In this document: positions 24,698 to 32,899 of the stretch, one piece after another | Numbering within the stretch: the first letter of the stretch is position 1 | Layout: the number at the start of each line of letters is the position of its first letter | Assembly (NCBI GenBank): GCA_027859095.1 | Contig: JAQIBN010000240.1 | Coordinates: 1-55,369, forward strand | Source of the DNA: Spirochaetia bacterium | Lineage (GTDB): Bacteria; Spirochaetota; Spirochaetia; B11-G9 | Length of the DNA: 55,369 nucleotides | Reading direction: 5' to 3' | Notes under the pieces: generated by a model | The model's input: the letters and a program-made list of their open reading frames with translations, nothing else | What the model was told of the DNA's origin: nothing | Databases searched by the model: none | Translations under genes and position numbers: made by a program

Positions 24698-25726
24698 ATG
24701 AAAAAAACATTAATTGTTATTCTGTTGGTAATGGCTGTTACTTTTGGCCTATTTGCTGCTGGATCAGGTGAGAATGAAGAAAGAATTACTGCATATACAA
24801 CTTTGGATGAAGAGCTTGCACGAAATGTTTTTAAAGCCTTTACCGAAGAAACTGGTATTAAGGTAGATTGGGTAAGACTTTCAACTGGAGAAGCAGTCGC
24901 TCGAATTGAAGCGGAAAAAGCTAATCCACAGGCAAGCATATGGTTTGGCGGTGTTGGTATTGGTCATATTGAAGCAAAGCAGAAAGGTCTTACAATGCCC
25001 TATGATTCTCCTGCTGCTAATATGCCTCCACAGTTTAGAGATCCTGAATTTTTCTGGTCAGGCATTTATACTGGTGCTCTTTGTTTTGAGAGTAATACTC
25101 AGAAACTAGAACAGTATGGTTTAAAAGCACCAACTTCATGGGCAGAAATAACAGGTCCCGGTTATGAAGGTCAGGTGCAGATGGCTAATCCTGGTTCTTC
25201 AGGAACTGCTTACAATGCTCTTGCAACCTTAGTACAGATTTTTGGTGAAGATGAAGCGTTTGAGTATATGAAGGGATTGGATAATAACATAACCCAGTAT
25301 ACAAGATCAGGTTCTGCTCCTGGTAAAAATGCAAGTATTGGTGAAACAACTATTGCTATTGGTTATTCTCATGATGGTGTAAAACTTGTAGATGCAGGAT
25401 ATCCACTGGAAATTACTTTTCCATCAGAAGGAACTGGTTATGAAGTAGCTTCAATTTCACTTATTAAAGGTGGACCAGAAGATGAACTGGAAGCAGCCAA
25501 AAAACTATACGACTGGGGCCTTGGTAAAACAGCTGGTGCACTATATGCAAAAACATTTGTAGTACCATTTGTAGATGTTCCCCTTGCCAAGGGTGCAAAA
25601 CCTGTATCATCACTCAAAGTAATAGATCAGGATGATGTCTGGGCAGCTGCCAATAAAACCCGTCTTGTTGAGAAATGGAATGAGGTTATTGAAGGCGGAG
25701 AAGACAAAACAGAAGCAAAAAAATAA
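24698..25726 (+). CDS. ABC substrate-binding protein, FbpA/AfuA-type
   Basis: About 342 residues from ATG 24698, preferred because GGAGGA at 24685-24690 is correctly spaced; the in-frame ATG at 24683 precedes the ribosome binding site. A Sec signal (KKTLIVILLVMAVTFGLFAAGS) is followed by a two-lobe ferric/organophosphate-type binding domain: ITAYTTLDEELARNVF, ASIWFGGVGIGH, ANPGSSGTAYNAL. I do not see the paired-tyrosine iron ligand region typical of FbpA, and NPGSSGTAY is seen in AfuA/PhnS-type proteins. Sugar-phosphate or phosphonate is therefore as likely as Fe(III). First gene of a three-gene importer operon. Confidence 0.85.
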   Translation: MKKTLIVILLVMAVTFGLFAAGSGENEERITAYTTLDEELARNVFKAFTEETGIKVDWVRLSTGEAVARIEAEKANPQASIWFGGVGIGHIEAKQKGLTMPYDSPAANMPPQFRDPEFFWSGIYTGALCFESNTQKLEQYGLKAPTSWAEITGPGYEGQVQMANPGSSGTAYNALATLVQIFGEDEAFEYMKGLDNNITQYTRSGSAPGKNASIGETTIAIGYSHDGVKLVDAGYPLEITFPSEGTGYEVASISLIKGGPEDELEAAKKLYDWGLGKTAGALYAKTFVVPFVDVPLAKGAKPVSSLKVIDQDDVWAAANKTRLVEKWNEVIEGGEDKTEAKK

Positions 25727-25739
25727 TTTTGTCTTAGTG

Positions 25740-25789
25740 ACCCTCCCTTGGATCTTCTATTCAAAGAAGTAGGGGAAAAGGAGGAGGGT
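25740..25789 (+). terminator. Stem-loop between binding-protein and permease genes
   Basis: ACCCTCC (25740-25746) pairs with GGAGGGT (25783-25789), with an inner CTTC…GAAG pair. It lies 14 bases after the binding-protein stop and has no T-tract. Its probable role is partial attenuation or mRNA protection, giving more binding protein than permease. Confidence 0.45.
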
Positions 25790-25841
25790 ACTTTCTATAA
25801 AAACTGAGATTAGTATGTATCTGGCAGGAGGTTAGACTAAA

Positions 25842-27530
25842 ATGGCTAACAATAAAATTAAAAGAAGATTAAATAAGGGCAGCTTCCACCAGTTAACAAG
25901 CGATCCTGCATTGTTTATTGGAGTAATACTGATTCTTGCTTCTTTAGTACTTTTCATTGTCTACCCTTTGTATGCTGCAGCAAAACTGAGTTTTTCCCAG
26001 GATGGATTATTTTCCTTAAGTCAGTATCAGTATATATTTACCCACAGTTATTATAGAAAGTCTATTATGAATTCAGTCATGCTGGGTGCCATTGTTGCAA
26101 CTCTTGCAACCTTTGTTGGTTTTATTTTTGCATTTGCAATTGCGAAAGGTGGTATTAAGGGTCAGAAATTTTTTCAGCCTATGGCTATTCTTCCTATTAT
26201 TTCACCCCCTTTTATGTTTGCCCTTTCTGTAATACTTCTTTTTGGAAGAAACGGATTAATAACAGCAAAATTGCTGCATCTGGATACAAGTGGAGTTTAT
26301 GGTCTAAAAGGACTTGTAATTGTTCAGGTAATAACCATGTATCCTATAGCATATATGACCCTTGTTGGTATTCTACAGGGAATTGATCCTGATCTTGAAA
26401 CCTGTGCAATGAATTTAGGTGCAAAAAGACTTAAAACATTTTTTACAGTAACATTACCACTTGCCCTGCCTGGAATATTTGCATCCTGGCTGCTTGTTTT
26501 TGTAGGTTCTCTAACAGATTTTGGAAATCCTATAATTATTGGTGGAGAGTTTGATGTCCTTTCAGTTCGGGCATATCTGGAATTTACAGGCATGGGTAAT
26601 CTTCCCAGAGGTGCCGCTCTTGCAATGCTTCTTCTTATTCCAACAGTAGGTGTTTTCTTTATACAAAAATATATTATTAAAAATAAAGCATATGTAACAA
26701 TAACCGGAAAATCCTCCAGAAGAGGATCTTCCTCTGTGACCGGGGTAGCAAAAAAATGGCTATTTGTATTTGCTCTGGGAGTTTCACTCTTTGTTCTTAT
26801 GTTCTATGTAACTATTATTTCCGGCAGCTTTATTAAGCTATGGGGGGTTAACTGGGCTCCTACTTTCAAGCATTTTGTATATGCTTTTGATGTTGGTTTA
26901 ACTACTCTGAAGAACACTCTTTTCCTTGCAATTATTTCAACCCCAATCACAGCAGTCCTTGGTATGGTAATTGCTTTTATTGTAGTTCGAAAATCCTTTG
27001 CAGGAAAACAGATTCTTGATTTTTTATCTATGCTCAGCTATGCAATTCCCGGAACTGCAGTGGGAATTGGATACATTCTTGCATTCAATGGAGCTCCTTT
27101 CAAACTTTCAGGTACAGCTTTTATTTTAATTGCAGTATATGTTTTTAGAAATGTTCCAATTGGAGTTCAGGGTGGAATAGCCGCTCTTAAGCAGATATCA
27201 GGAGATATTGAGGAATCCTCTACGAATCTTGGTGCGTCAACAGCATATACCTTTAGAAAGATAACTCTACCTCTTGTACGTCCTGCATTTTTTGCAGGAG
27301 CAACATTTGCTTTTGTTCGTAGTATGACTGCTATAAGTGCAATAATTTTTCTCGTTTCAGCAAGATGGAATCATCTGACTGTATTGATATTGGCCCAGAC
27401 AGAAATAATGAGGCTGGGTGCTGCATCTGTACTCTCATTTGCTTTAATTGTTGTTGTTATGGCATTTATATTTATTATAATGAAACTTACTGGTTTGAAA
27501 CAATCCCAGATATTTGGAACTACAAAATAG
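25842..27530 (+). CDS. ABC permease with two fused transmembrane domains (FbpB/AfuB type)
   Basis: A 562-residue membrane protein with about 12 helices made of two binding-protein-dependent transport domains. Each half has an EAA-type loop: one around DPDLETCAMNLGAKRLKTF, the other around GDIEESSTNLGASTAYTFR. This is the architecture of iron(III), phosphonate and hexose-phosphate importers. A GGAGG-like ribosome binding site precedes the ATG. The stop is directly followed by the hairpin element at 27530 and then the ATPase gene. Confidence 0.9.
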   Translation: MANNKIKRRLNKGSFHQLTSDPALFIGVILILASLVLFIVYPLYAAAKLSFSQDGLFSLSQYQYIFTHSYYRKSIMNSVMLGAIVATLATFVGFIFAFAIAKGGIKGQKFFQPMAILPIISPPFMFALSVILLFGRNGLITAKLLHLDTSGVYGLKGLVIVQVITMYPIAYMTLVGILQGIDPDLETCAMNLGAKRLKTFFTVTLPLALPGIFASWLLVFVGSLTDFGNPIIIGGEFDVLSVRAYLEFTGMGNLPRGAALAMLLLIPTVGVFFIQKYIIKNKAYVTITGKSSRRGSSSVTGVAKKWLFVFALGVSLFVLMFYVTIISGSFIKLWGVNWAPTFKHFVYAFDVGLTTLKNTLFLAIISTPITAVLGMVIAFIVVRKSFAGKQILDFLSMLSYAIPGTAVGIGYILAFNGAPFKLSGTAFILIAVYVFRNVPIGVQGGIAALKQISGDIEESSTNLGASTAYTFRKITLPLVRPAFFAGATFAFVRSMTAISAIIFLVSARWNHLTVLILAQTEIMRLGAASVLSFALIVVVMAFIFIIMKLTGLKQSQIFGTTK

Positions 27531-27575
27531 CCTGGTCGGAAGCAAGCTTCCTGCTCGGCAATGCAACCATAGGAG
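27530..27575 (+). repeat. Hairpin element ending in the ABC ATPase Shine-Dalgarno
   Basis: Reads GCC-TGGTC-GGAAGC-AA-GCTTCC-TGCTC-GGC, then AATGCAACCAT and AGGAG, eight bases before the ATG of the ATPase gene. Compared with the malQ copy, three of six inner pairs and one of three outer pairs changed with compensation, while TGGTC, TGCTC, ATGCAACCA and AGGAG are conserved. Confidence 0.75.
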
Positions 27576-27582
27576 ATAAAGA

Positions 27583-28680
27583 ATGGAACAGAATATTGAT
27601 AAAGACTATCTGGTTCTTAAAGATATAACAAAGATTTTTAGTGATGATCGTGGAAATGAAGTTACAGCAGTTGATAATATCTCCTTAACAATAAAAAAAG
27701 GTAATTTTGTAACACTTTTGGGCCCATCAGGCTGTGGGAAAACTACTACTCTTCGTATGGTTGCAGGGTTTGAAATACAAACTTCAGGTGATATTACTTT
27801 AGCTGATAAACTTATAAATAATGTTGCTCCTTTTGATAGAAATATGCCGATGGTTTTTCAAAGTTACGCTCTTTTTCCACATCTTACAATATTTGAAAAC
27901 ATTGCATATGGCTTAAAAATACGTAAACTGTCAAAAGAGGTAATAAAGAATGATGTCGCCATGGTTTCCCAGATGGTGAACCTTGTGGGCCTTGAGAACA
28001 GATATCCTGGCGAACTCTCCGGTGGACAGCAGCAGCGTGTTGCATTGGCCAGAGCTTTGGTTTTGAAACCGGAAATTATTCTTTTTGATGAACCTCTTTC
28101 CAATCTTGATGCAAAGCTTAGAATACAGACAAGAACTGAAATTAAGAGAGTCCAGCAGATGATGGGTATAACTGCTCTATATGTTACTCATGATCAGTCT
28201 GAGGCTTTGAGTATGTCTGATCAGATAATTATTATGAACAGAGGGGAGATTGCGCAGGTGGGCTCTCCCGAAGAAATATACAATCATCCTAATAGTTCTT
28301 TTGTTGCTGACTTTATAGGGAATGCTAATTTTATAGATGCAAAGGTATCTGAAATAAATTCAAAATCAATTACTGTAACTGCTCAGGGTAAATCTCTAGT
28401 AGTTGAAAAAACAGATGAAGAATTTATAGAAGGGGAAGAAGTTTCTCTTGCAATTAAACCAGAAGCTGTAGATATTAGTCTTGAACCTACAGGCTTTACC
28501 GGTAACCTCGATGTAAGTTCATTTCTTGGTAGTATTACAGAATATAAGATTGAATTTGAAAACAGTTTTATAACTGCTGTTCATTCCAATACAACAGGTC
28601 ACCCTATGAAGAATTTTAAAATGGGGGAACAGGTCCATGTAGATTTTCAAAAGGATTTTTTCCATATTTATAAGAAGTAG
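27583..28680 (+). CDS. ABC transporter ATPase (FbpC/AfuC/PotA-like)
   Basis: A 365-residue nucleotide-binding protein: Walker A GPSGCGKTT, Q-loop FQSYALFPH, signature LSGGQQQRVALARAL, Walker B IILFDEPLSNLD and H-switch VTHDQSEAL, then a C-terminal TOBE-type domain (about 280-365). It energises the permease encoded upstream. The ribosome binding site AGGAG is part of the repeated hairpin element. Strong inverted repeats follow its stop. Confidence 0.93.
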   Translation: MEQNIDKDYLVLKDITKIFSDDRGNEVTAVDNISLTIKKGNFVTLLGPSGCGKTTTLRMVAGFEIQTSGDITLADKLINNVAPFDRNMPMVFQSYALFPHLTIFENIAYGLKIRKLSKEVIKNDVAMVSQMVNLVGLENRYPGELSGGQQQRVALARALVLKPEIILFDEPLSNLDAKLRIQTRTEIKRVQQMMGITALYVTHDQSEALSMSDQIIIMNRGEIAQVGSPEEIYNHPNSSFVADFIGNANFIDAKVSEINSKSITVTAQGKSLVVEKTDEEFIEGEEVSLAIKPEAVDISLEPTGFTGNLDVSSFLGSITEYKIEFENSFITAVHSNTTGHPMKNFKMGEQVHVDFQKDFFHIYKK

Positions 28681-28683
28681 GGG

Positions 28684-28764
28684 CAGGTCGCGACAGTAGT
28701 GACAGGTCGCGACAGTAGTGACAGGTCGCGACAGTAGTGACAGGTCGCGACTTGTCACTACTGT
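28684..28764. repeat. 19-bp tandem repeat fused to a 12-bp-stem terminator hairpin
   Basis: The 19-base unit starting CAGGTCGCGACAGTAGTGA occurs three times exactly (28684-28702, 28703-28721, 28722-28740), followed by a partial fourth. Each unit contains the palindrome GTCGCGAC. ACAGTAGTGACA at the end of unit 3 pairs with TGTCACTACTGT at 28753-28764, enclosing GGTCGCGACT. It lies between the convergent ATPase and HAD genes and probably acts as a bidirectional terminator. Confidence 0.65.
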
Positions 28765-28770
28765 ATGTAT

Positions 28771-29598
28771 TTAAATTAGAATATTTTCTTCGACAGTCGT
28801 AAATACCTGTTTTAAGATTTTATAAACCCCATCATTATCATTTGTATCAGTTACAATATCAGCTTTTATCTTTACATGATCTGGAGCATTTCCCATAGCC
28901 ACACCGGTGCCTGAAAATTGAAACATCTCAATATCATTTTCATTATCACCAAAAGCTATTATATCCTTTTTTTCTATATCAAGCATATTTGCTACAATTT
29001 TTAATGCAGTACCTTTGTTTACACCCTTAGGTACAATTTCAGTAAAACTAAAACCAGATTCAATAATATCAATATCCAGATGAGAAAATTCCTTTTTTAA
29101 TTCAATATTTGATTTGGTAGATTTAGGGATAAATAAAATTTTAACCGGAGCCATTATTGTATTAAAATCACTAATCCATTTGATTTCATTTTCAGTGTAT
29201 TTTTCTAAAATATCAGTAATTTCAGAAGGGTATTCTGCATATATGCCCAGGGAAGTAAATATCACAAAATTTATTTTAAGTTTTTTAAGAATCAGAAGAC
29301 TTTCAGTATATAATTTCATTGATAGATTTATTTCACTGTAAATTTCCATTGAAATAGGATCAATAATTACACCACCATTCAAAGTAATTATTGGAGCACT
29401 TAAACCCAAATTTGCTGCAATATCTTTCATCGAGAAAATAGATCTTCCGGATGCCAGAACAATTCTGGAGGATCTGCTTTTTTTTAAAAATATAAGCATT
29501 TCGTTTAAATTATCCGGAATAACATTACTGCTATTAAGGGTTGTTCCATCAAGATCGAGTACAATAAGTTTAGGTTTTAAAACATCATTTATATTCAT
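28771..29598 (-). CDS. Cof-type HAD hydrolase
   Basis: A 275-residue HAD-superfamily phosphatase of the Cof/YidA group. Motif I LIVLDLDGTTLNS with the nucleophile Asp, motif II VLASGRS, and motif III/IV GDNENDIEMFQFSGTGVAMGNA; the cap domain lies between. Family members dephosphorylate sugar phosphates or cofactors. The start overlaps the end of the MFS gene by 14 bases, so the two are one transcript. Confidence 0.88.
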   Translation of the reverse strand: MNINDVLKPKLIVLDLDGTTLNSSNVIPDNLNEMLIFLKKSRSSRIVLASGRSIFSMKDIAANLGLSAPIITLNGGVIIDPISMEIYSEINLSMKLYTESLLILKKLKINFVIFTSLGIYAEYPSEITDILEKYTENEIKWISDFNTIMAPVKILFIPKSTKSNIELKKEFSHLDIDIIESGFSFTEIVPKGVNKGTALKIVANMLDIEKKDIIAFGDNENDIEMFQFSGTGVAMGNAPDHVKIKADIVTDTNDNDGVYKILKQVFTTVEENILI

Positions 29599-30889
29599 AA
29601 TATTTTTTTCTCCTTGGATAAAAGGGAAGGATTAGAAGTAGTATACTAAGCGTAATAGATACCATTAGTGCAGGGGTGTAATTCCCAAAAATATCTTTTA
29701 ATATGGAAAAAAGAAATGGACCAACAGCACTTCCTGCCACTGTCCATCCCATGGCTGCTCCGGAAATTGCCCCTAAATGTTTTTTCCCGAAGATAGTTAT
29801 CCAGGTAATACTTAGCATAATTCCGAATGCCCCATTTGAGGCCCCCATCCCAATAATTAGAAGGATTACGGGAGAGCCAGAAGACAGATTTATAATTGCC
29901 AAAGAAGAGAGTATTGTTCCTGCAAGTTCAAGAATTAATATAAATTTAAGATTGATATAATCTATAAAAGTACTTCCAATAAAACGAATTCCAACAGCAA
30001 TAATAGAGATAGGAATAAATATAGCAACTGCTGTAGTTCTGTCTATTCCAGCAGTAGAAAAAATTGAAACTATATGAAATGTAAATGCAGTATTAAAGAG
30101 TGCAAAGAAGGCTAAAGCCAGGTTGTAGCTCCAAAAATCTCTGGTTCTTAAAGCTTCCTTAAGTGTAATATTCTTTTCATTTTGTTCATAAGCTGATTTC
30201 GTAGAATCCAACTCTTCAGTAACTTTTTGTTCAACTATATTATCCCTGTAGAATACCAGAATGATTAGTGTAAATGCTATACCTACTGTTATTGCAAGAA
30301 CTCGCCAAGCACCCTGCCATGTATATTCATCAATTAAAGTATTCAGTATTTTAGGGGCATATGAGAATCCAAAGGTTGTAAATGAACCCATAAGAGCTGC
30401 AATAAAACCTCTCTTTTTGTCAAACCATTTTAAGACCATATTTCTTGATACCATGGCCATAATTCCCTGACCGAAAAATCTAAGTACAAAAAATCCAAAT
30501 ACAAGAAGAATAAAACTAATTAGTGCATCAGAAAAATTAGTAATTGATCCGAAAATATTTAGAAGTTTATCAATCTTTGATAAATAAAGAAGTATCAACC
30601 CCAAAGATACTGAAGCTATTAGACCTGTGATTTTTGCGCCAAATTTATCATAAAACTTACCTGCTCTGGCAAGAAGCAAAGCGCTTGCAATGGTCCCTAT
30701 CATATAGCTTGTAGAGATGCCAGTTCTTGAGATAGAGAGAGCCTGAATAATATAATCTGTAAAAACGGATACTCCCATAGTCTGACCGGGAATACTCATT
30801 AAAATGCCGGTAGTGCCCACGATAAGGGCAATCCAGCCATAATTGAAGGGTAATTTTAAGTAATTTTGATTTATCTTTTTATTTTTCAT
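29585..30889 (-). CDS. MFS transporter (OFA/monocarboxylate-like)
   Basis: A 434-residue protein with 12 predicted membrane helices and a central charged loop (about 210-235). It starts NYGWIALIVGTTGILMSIPGQTMGVSVFTD, written here only in part: the motif STSYMIGTIASALLLARAGKFYDKFG is the MFS signature A-type loop. The OFA or NarK-like branch fits best. The substrate may be an organic acid. A HAD phosphatase gene overlaps the end. Confidence 0.8.
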   Translation of the reverse strand: MKNKKINQNYLKLPFNYGWIALIVGTTGILMSIPGQTMGVSVFTDYIIQALSISRTGISTSYMIGTIASALLLARAGKFYDKFGAKITGLIASVSLGLILLYLSKIDKLLNIFGSITNFSDALISFILLVFGFFVLRFFGQGIMAMVSRNMVLKWFDKKRGFIAALMGSFTTFGFSYAPKILNTLIDEYTWQGAWRVLAITVGIAFTLIILVFYRDNIVEQKVTEELDSTKSAYEQNEKNITLKEALRTRDFWSYNLALAFFALFNTAFTFHIVSIFSTAGIDRTTAVAIFIPISIIAVGIRFIGSTFIDYINLKFILILELAGTILSSLAIINLSSGSPVILLIIGMGASNGAFGIMLSITWITIFGKKHLGAISGAAMGWTVAGSAVGPFLFSILKDIFGNYTPALMVSITLSILLLILPFYPRRKKYYEYK

Positions 30890-30998
30890 TTGGGAGGTGA
30901 ATCTAGCATATAGAATTTAAATATTCAATAATAACAAATATAAGTTTTATTTGCTGATTTTTCTCATAGGTAGTATCTTTAGATAAAAGGAGTTCTCT

Positions 30999-31295
30999 GT
31001 GAATAAATTATTAAAAATTGCACTTATTATTCTTATAATCTTTCTGTTGGCAGGATGTCTTCCTGGGGATGGTAAGGCTGGTATGGATAATCCTTCGGGC
31101 TTTTTCTCAGGCATATGGCATGGTTGGGTTGCACCTCTTTCCCTTATAGTTGGGATTTTTAAAGATGAAATTCGTGTTTATGAAACTGCTAATACTGGCT
31201 GGTGGTATGATTTAGGATTTTATATGGCCATTATAAGTGGTTTTGGGGGAGTCTCTCTTTCCAGAAAAAAAATGAAGAAGAAGCACCAGGATTAG
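30999..31295 (+). CDS. Small membrane lipoprotein of an unnamed conserved type
   Basis: 98 residues starting with GTG at 30999 after an AAAAGGAG site. A lipoprotein signal (LLKIALIILIIFLLAGCLPG) is followed by FFSGIWHGWVAPLSLIVGIF, IRVYETANTGWWYDLGFY and a second hydrophobic segment ending in a basic tail (SRKKMKKKHQD). I recognise this WHGW…GWWYD pattern as a short conserved membrane protein found in diverse bacteria, with no known function. It stands alone between a divergent MFS gene and a convergent HAD gene. Confidence 0.7.
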   Translation: MNKLLKIALIILIIFLLAGCLPGDGKAGMDNPSGFFSGIWHGWVAPLSLIVGIFKDEIRVYETANTGWWYDLGFYMAIISGFGGVSLSRKKMKKKHQD

Positions 31296-31338
31296 TGGAA
31301 AAAAATTATATAGCTGAAGCTGTGATTTTTATTTAGAG

Positions 31339-32016
31339 TTAGCTATCAGAAAAAATAAAATTTGCCAGATCTGATACCGTTTCAAAATAGTAGTTGCAGG
31401 TTTTGGATAAATCTGCTTTAATACCCGGAATTTGATGACTCTGACTCCATCCCACACCAGCAGAATCAACTCCTGCCTTAGCTGCCATTATTATGCCAGG
31501 TTTGAGATCATCAATAACCAGAATGTCTTTCTTTTCCAGGGTGTACTGTTTCATAGTTTCCTGCACTGGCCATGTCCCTGGTTTATTTTCTTTCTTTTTT
31601 CCATTCCATCCGAAAATTCTATCAGGATGTAAACCAGGGAATTCTGTTTGAGATTTATAATGTTTGTTTATAATATCCTGTTCCGAATGGGAAACAACTA
31701 CAATTATGCCCCCCAGTTCTTTAAACTTATTAAGCATTTTTAGAATACCAGGAAAAAACGGAGGAACTATCGTAGTAGTAAATTCTCTCCAAACCTTATA
31801 ACAATGTTTGTTTTCCTCTTTAGATAATTTTAATGTTTCTTCCAGATGAATGGTTAATCCAGGGTGAAAATTTATTTGAAACCATTCAGAAAGACTGGAT
31901 GCCTGGTGTGATCTTCCAAGTTGCCTCATTTGTTCAATATGAGCCGGATGGTGAATAGAGGGAGTGCTGTCTACTGCAGTATCATCATGGTCAATCATAA
32001 GGCAACGGTATTTCAT
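31339..32016 (-). CDS. HAD-superfamily hydrolase
   Basis: 225 residues. Motif I is CLMIDHDDTAVDS, in which the second of the usual two Asp positions is preserved (DxDDT-like: DHDDT); motif II is VVVSHSE, motif III is the Lys region around GKKKENKPG, and motif IV is ILVIDDLKPGI. It is a phosphoglycolate-phosphatase-type member with a helical cap. The substrate is unknown. It is followed by nothing in its own direction; the divergent neighbour is the GNAT remnant. Confidence 0.82.
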   Translation of the reverse strand: MKYRCLMIDHDDTAVDSTPSIHHPAHIEQMRQLGRSHQASSLSEWFQINFHPGLTIHLEETLKLSKEENKHCYKVWREFTTTIVPPFFPGILKMLNKFKELGGIIVVVSHSEQDIINKHYKSQTEFPGLHPDRIFGWNGKKKENKPGTWPVQETMKQYTLEKKDILVIDDLKPGIIMAAKAGVDSAGVGWSQSHQIPGIKADLSKTCNYYFETVSDLANFIFSDS

Positions 32017-32131
32017 CTGCTTATGGTATCATTAAAGTGTTCCGAAGATAAAGTCTTTAACAAAATCCGGAAAGGAAATTACAATAAAACTACTATTGCA
32101 TGCGTTAGAATCAGCACATATAATCAAAGCT

Positions 32132-32890
32132 ATGAACAAGAAAGTAAGCATTGTGACTGTAGCACCGGTAAGAACCCATAAAGATCTCAAACAATTTATC
32201 TACCTTCCATCAAAAATTTACAGCGGTGATCTAGTATGGGTACCGCCATTATGGTCCTCTGAATATAAGGAGTATCGGGACAACAGGAATGCTGTCCTTG
32301 CTCATTCAGATTATCAGTTGTTTCTTGCATACAGAGATGGGAGGGCTGTGGGAAGAATATTGGTCTTGATATCCCGCATTCTTTTATCCTTTGTTTTATT
32401 TGTCTTATTATTTAATTCGGCATTATTTCAACTTTTACGCTATTTTTTTCCGGGAATCTACACCATTGAAATAGATGAAGTTAAAGATCTTGTTAAAAAG
32501 CTTTTTGCAATAGTTGATCCTGATGCCATCTGGTTTGTTGAAGATGAGGGGATTCCTGTTGGCTGCGCCCTTGGATTTCCGGATATAAACATCCTTATCA
32601 AGAAAATAAAGGGTAAAATGTTTCCATTTGGATTTATCAGATTTATTACAGGACTTAAAAAAATAAGGGATTATCGACTCTGGGCTTTGGCAGTTCTGGA
32701 AAAGTATCATGGAATGGGACTCGATGTGCTTCTGTATACAAAGCTCTATGAAGCTCTTTTGCCAAAGGGAATAAGGATGGAAGCGAATTATATCCTCGAG
32801 GATAATCTCCATATAAAAAATGCCCTCGAAAAACTTGGGATGGTTGAGATCAAGCGCTATAGGGTTTATGAGAAAGAGATTAGTTATTAA
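32132..32890 (+). pseudogene. GNAT (YghO-like) acetyltransferase with a large internal deletion
   Basis: 252 residues where the family usually has about 370-390. The N-terminal part is clear (VAPVRTHKDLKQFIYLPSKIY, WVPPL, YRDGRAVGRI) and so is the C-terminal part (AIVDPDAIWFVEDEGIPVG, RLWALAVLEKYHGMGLD, LEDNLHIKNALEKLGMVE, YRVYEK). Between about residues 82 and 110 the expected first GNAT half is replaced by a short hydrophobic stretch (LLSFVLFVLLFNSALFQLL) that does not belong. The frame stays open, so a product could be made, but a working acetyltransferase is unlikely. The ATG at 32132 is chosen over TTG 32096. It precedes an MFS gene by 9 bases. Confidence 0.65.
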
Positions 32891-32899
32891 GAGGTCAGC

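Noticed and set aside
28684-28764. CRISPR array or iteron origin.
   Set aside because: Units are contiguous without spacers and end in a terminator hairpin; no replication gene nearby.
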